In this document: piece after piece, positions 13,908 through 15,478 of the stretch
How the letters are laid out: every line of letters starts with the position of its first letter
Position numbering within the stretch: position 1 is the stretch's first letter
From: Rubritepida sp.
GTDB taxonomy: Bacteria; Pseudomonadota; Alphaproteobacteria; Acetobacterales; Acetobacteraceae
Length of the DNA: 15,478 bases
Direction of reading: 5' to 3'
Assembly (NCBI GenBank): GCA_014376425.1
Contig: JACMRO010000331.1
Location: 1-15,478, forward strand
The notes under the pieces: model-generated
What the model was told of the DNA's origin: nothing
Seen by the model: only the letters and a program-made list of their open reading frames with translations
Databases searched by the model: none
Made by a program: the position numbers and the translations under genes

Positions 13908-15478
13908 ATGAACGTCCTCACCCGCCCCAGCCCCGGCTCTAGCCGGTTCGCCGCCCGCCTTCGGCAGAGCATCAAGGGCGAGGTGCTGTTCCATCCGGCC
14001 GATCGCGGGCGGTATTCGACCGATGCGTCGATCTACCAGGTGATGCCGGCCGGCGTCGTGGTACCGAAGACCATCGAGGATGTGCAGGCGGCGATGACGC
14101 TGGCGCGGGAGGAGGGCATTTCCGTCCTCGCCCGCGGCGGCGGCACGTCGCAATGCGGGCAGACGGTGAATAGCGGCCTGGTGCTGGATTGCAGCAAGCA
14201 CCTGCGGAAAATGGTCAGCGTGGAGGGTGACGTGGCCCGGGTGCAGCCCGGCATCACGCTGGGCGCGCTGAACGAGGCGCTGAAGCCGCACGGCAAGTTC
14301 TTCCCGGTCGATCCGTCGACCTGGGCGCGCTGCACCATCGGCGGCATGGCCGGCAACAACAGCTGCGGTTCCAAATCCATCCGCTACGGGCTGATGAGCG
14401 ACAATGTGCTGGCGATCGACGCGCTGCTGGCCGATGGCAGCCGGCACTGGTTCGGCGAGGGCACGCCGAACATCGATCTGGTGCAGCGGCTGCACACGCT
14501 GGGCGAGCGCGAGGCCGCCGAGATCGCCGCGCGCTTCCCGCACCAGCTGCGCCGCGTGGGGGGCTACAATCTGGACGCGCTGACGCCCGATGCGCGGTCG
14601 GCCCTGGCTGGTGCGCGCGGCGTCTCCCGCGGCAATCTTGCGCGCCTGCTGGTGGGCAGCGAGGGCACGCTCGCCTTTTCGGCCGCGCTGGATTTGAAGC
14701 TCTGGCCAATCAAGCCGCGCAAGATGGTGGGCATTTGCCAGTTTCCCACCTTCCGCCGGGCGATGGAGGCGGCGCAGCACCTCGTCACGCTCAACCCCGA
14801 GGCGGTGGAGCTGGTCGACCGGACGATGATCGATCTGGGCCGCAGCATCCCCATCTACCGTGCAACGATCGATCAGATGGTCCGGGGTGAACCCGATTCC
14901 CTGCTGATCGTCGAGTTCCATGGCCATGAGGACGCGCCGCTGCTCGAAGGCCTGCGGCGCCTGGATGAGATGATGGCCGATCTGGGCCTGCCCGGCGCCG
15001 TGGTCCATGCCACCGACCCCGGCTTCCAGGCCCGCATCGCCGAGGTGCGCGAGGCTGGCCTGAACATCATGATGAGCATGAAGGGCGATGCCAAACCGGT
15101 CTCCTTCATCGAGGATTGCGCCGTCGCCCTGCCCGACCTGGCCGATTACACCGAGCGGCTGACCGGCGTGTTCGACGAGTATGGCGTGAAGGGCACCTGG
15201 TACGCGCATGCCAGTGTCGGCTGCCTGCATGTACGGCCCGTCCTGAACATGAAGGATGGCGGCGACGTGCGGAAAATGCGCGAGATCGCCGAGCGCTGCT
15301 TCGAGCTGGTGCGCGAATACAAGGGCAGCCATTCCGGCGAGCATGGCGACGGCATCGTCCGCTCCGAATTCAGCGAGCCGATGTTCGGCAGCCGCATCAC
15401 CCGCGCCTTCGAGGCGGTGAAGGATGCATTCGATCCGAACGCCTTGCTCAACCCCGGCCGCGTCGTCCGCGCGCCGAA
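13908..15478 (+). CDS. FAD-linked oxidase, D-lactate/2-hydroxyacid dehydrogenase type, probably with a C-terminal Fe-S domain beyond the window
   Basis: The frame is open from ATG 13908 to the window edge, giving 523 residues. It is a flavoprotein of the GlcD/Dld-II family that oxidises 2-hydroxyacids such as D-lactate, glycolate or 2-hydroxyglutarate. Visible marks are VMPAGVVVPKTIEDVQ near 46-60 (start of the FAD-binding type 4 domain), the FAD pyrophosphate loop RGGGTSQCGQ at 76-85, CTIGGMAGNNSCGS near 144-157, LLVGSEGTLAF near 246, the FAD-oxidase C-terminal segment GTWYAHASVGCLHVRP, and GEHGDG at 477-482 with its conserved His479. The closing FDPNALLNPGR is where single-domain members stop. 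The N-terminal pattern resembles the roughly 1000-residue members (YdiJ-like) that continue into a 4Fe-4S domain, so I expect one next. The Shine-Dalgarno is weak. The flavin domain is certain; substrate and Fe-S extension are inferred. Confidence 0.9.
   Translation, partial: MNVLTRPSPGSSRFAARLRQSIKGEVLFHPADRGRYSTDASIYQVMPAGVVVPKTIEDVQAAMTLAREEGISVLARGGGTSQCGQTVNSGLVLDCSKHLRKMVSVEGDVARVQPGITLGALNEALKPHGKFFPVDPSTWARCTIGGMAGNNSCGSKSIRYGLMSDNVLAIDALLADGSRHWFGEGTPNIDLVQRLHTLGEREAAEIAARFPHQLRRVGGYNLDALTPDARSALAGARGVSRGNLARLLVGSEGTLAFSAALDLKLWPIKPRKMVGICQFPTFRRAMEAAQHLVTLNPEAVELVDRTMIDLGRSIPIYRATIDQMVRGEPDSLLIVEFHGHEDAPLLEGLRRLDEMMADLGLPGAVVHATDPGFQARIAEVREAGLNIMMSMKGDAKPVSFIEDCAVALPDLADYTERLTGVFDEYGVKGTWYAHASVGCLHVRPVLNMKDGGDVRKMREIAERCFELVREYKGSHSGEHGDGIVRSEFSEPMFGSRITRAFEAVKDAFDPNALLNPGRVVRAP

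Noticed and set aside
13212..15344. A 710-codon minus-strand open frame opposite the FAD oxidase and running into sgaA
   Set aside because: The true frames on both sides carry clear family motifs. This frame has none and is explained by GC-rich codon structure.
1..15478. CRISPR array, transposon ends, tRNA or phage genes
   Set aside because: I looked for regularly spaced repeats, terminal inverted repeats, target duplications and tRNA-like cloverleaf segments on both strands and saw none. The only tandem repeat is the coding one at 7842-7916.

Overview
This is a GC-rich bacterial window. Its codon use (strong G/C third-position bias), short or overlapping gene junctions and gene families fit a high-GC alphaproteobacterium, perhaps an Acetobacteraceae or Rhodospirillales relative. 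That placement is inferred from gene content and style; the window holds no rRNA or other marker gene. I see no tRNA, rRNA, CRISPR array, insertion sequence or phage gene. Coding density is very high: no gap between genes exceeds about 220 bases.

Layout. (1) 1-768, minus: 5'-coding part of an Ldh_2-type malate/L-lactate dehydrogenase family oxidoreductase, cut by the window edge. (2) 905-7740, plus: three genes of the widespread but functionally obscure amidoligase/transglutaminase system. They are a transglutaminase-DUF2126 protein, a circularly permuted ATP-grasp protein fused to an alpha-E (DUF403) domain, and a stand-alone transglutaminase-like protein. (3) 7737-10614, plus: an AlgJ/AlgX-like SGNH O-acetyltransferase with a twin-arginine signal and a five-copy 15-bp in-frame repeat, an AlgF-like periplasmic protein, and a GH5-type (cellulase family) putative lipoprotein. 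(4) 10618-12480, minus: a GAF-GGDEF-EAL cyclic-di-GMP protein, convergent with the GH5 gene. (5) 12599-13783, minus: serine-glyoxylate aminotransferase. (6) 13908-15478, plus: N-terminal part of a FAD-linked 2-hydroxyacid (D-lactate/glycolate type) oxidase, cut by the window edge.

The most interesting point is that blocks 2 and 3 are joined. From 4400 to 10614 five genes run in one direction, and every junction is an overlap (ATGA, GTGA, TGATG and a 13-base overlap). This points to one translationally coupled unit. It combines predicted peptide/amide-bond chemistry (ATP-grasp, alpha-E, transglutaminase, with the DUF2126 amidoligase-like gene just upstream) with envelope polysaccharide O-acetylation (AlgJ/X plus AlgF) and glycan cleavage (GH5). 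No MBOAT acetyl donor (AlgI) and no polysaccharide synthase lie in the window. A cyclic-di-GMP enzyme sits directly downstream. A reasonable hypothesis is a system that modifies a secreted polysaccharide or a cell-surface peptide/glycan conjugate; the substrate cannot be read from sequence.

The outer genes (Ldh_2 oxidoreductase, serine-glyoxylate aminotransferase, FAD oxidase) are ordinary central metabolism. They share a theme of 2-hydroxyacid, glyoxylate and serine interconversion.
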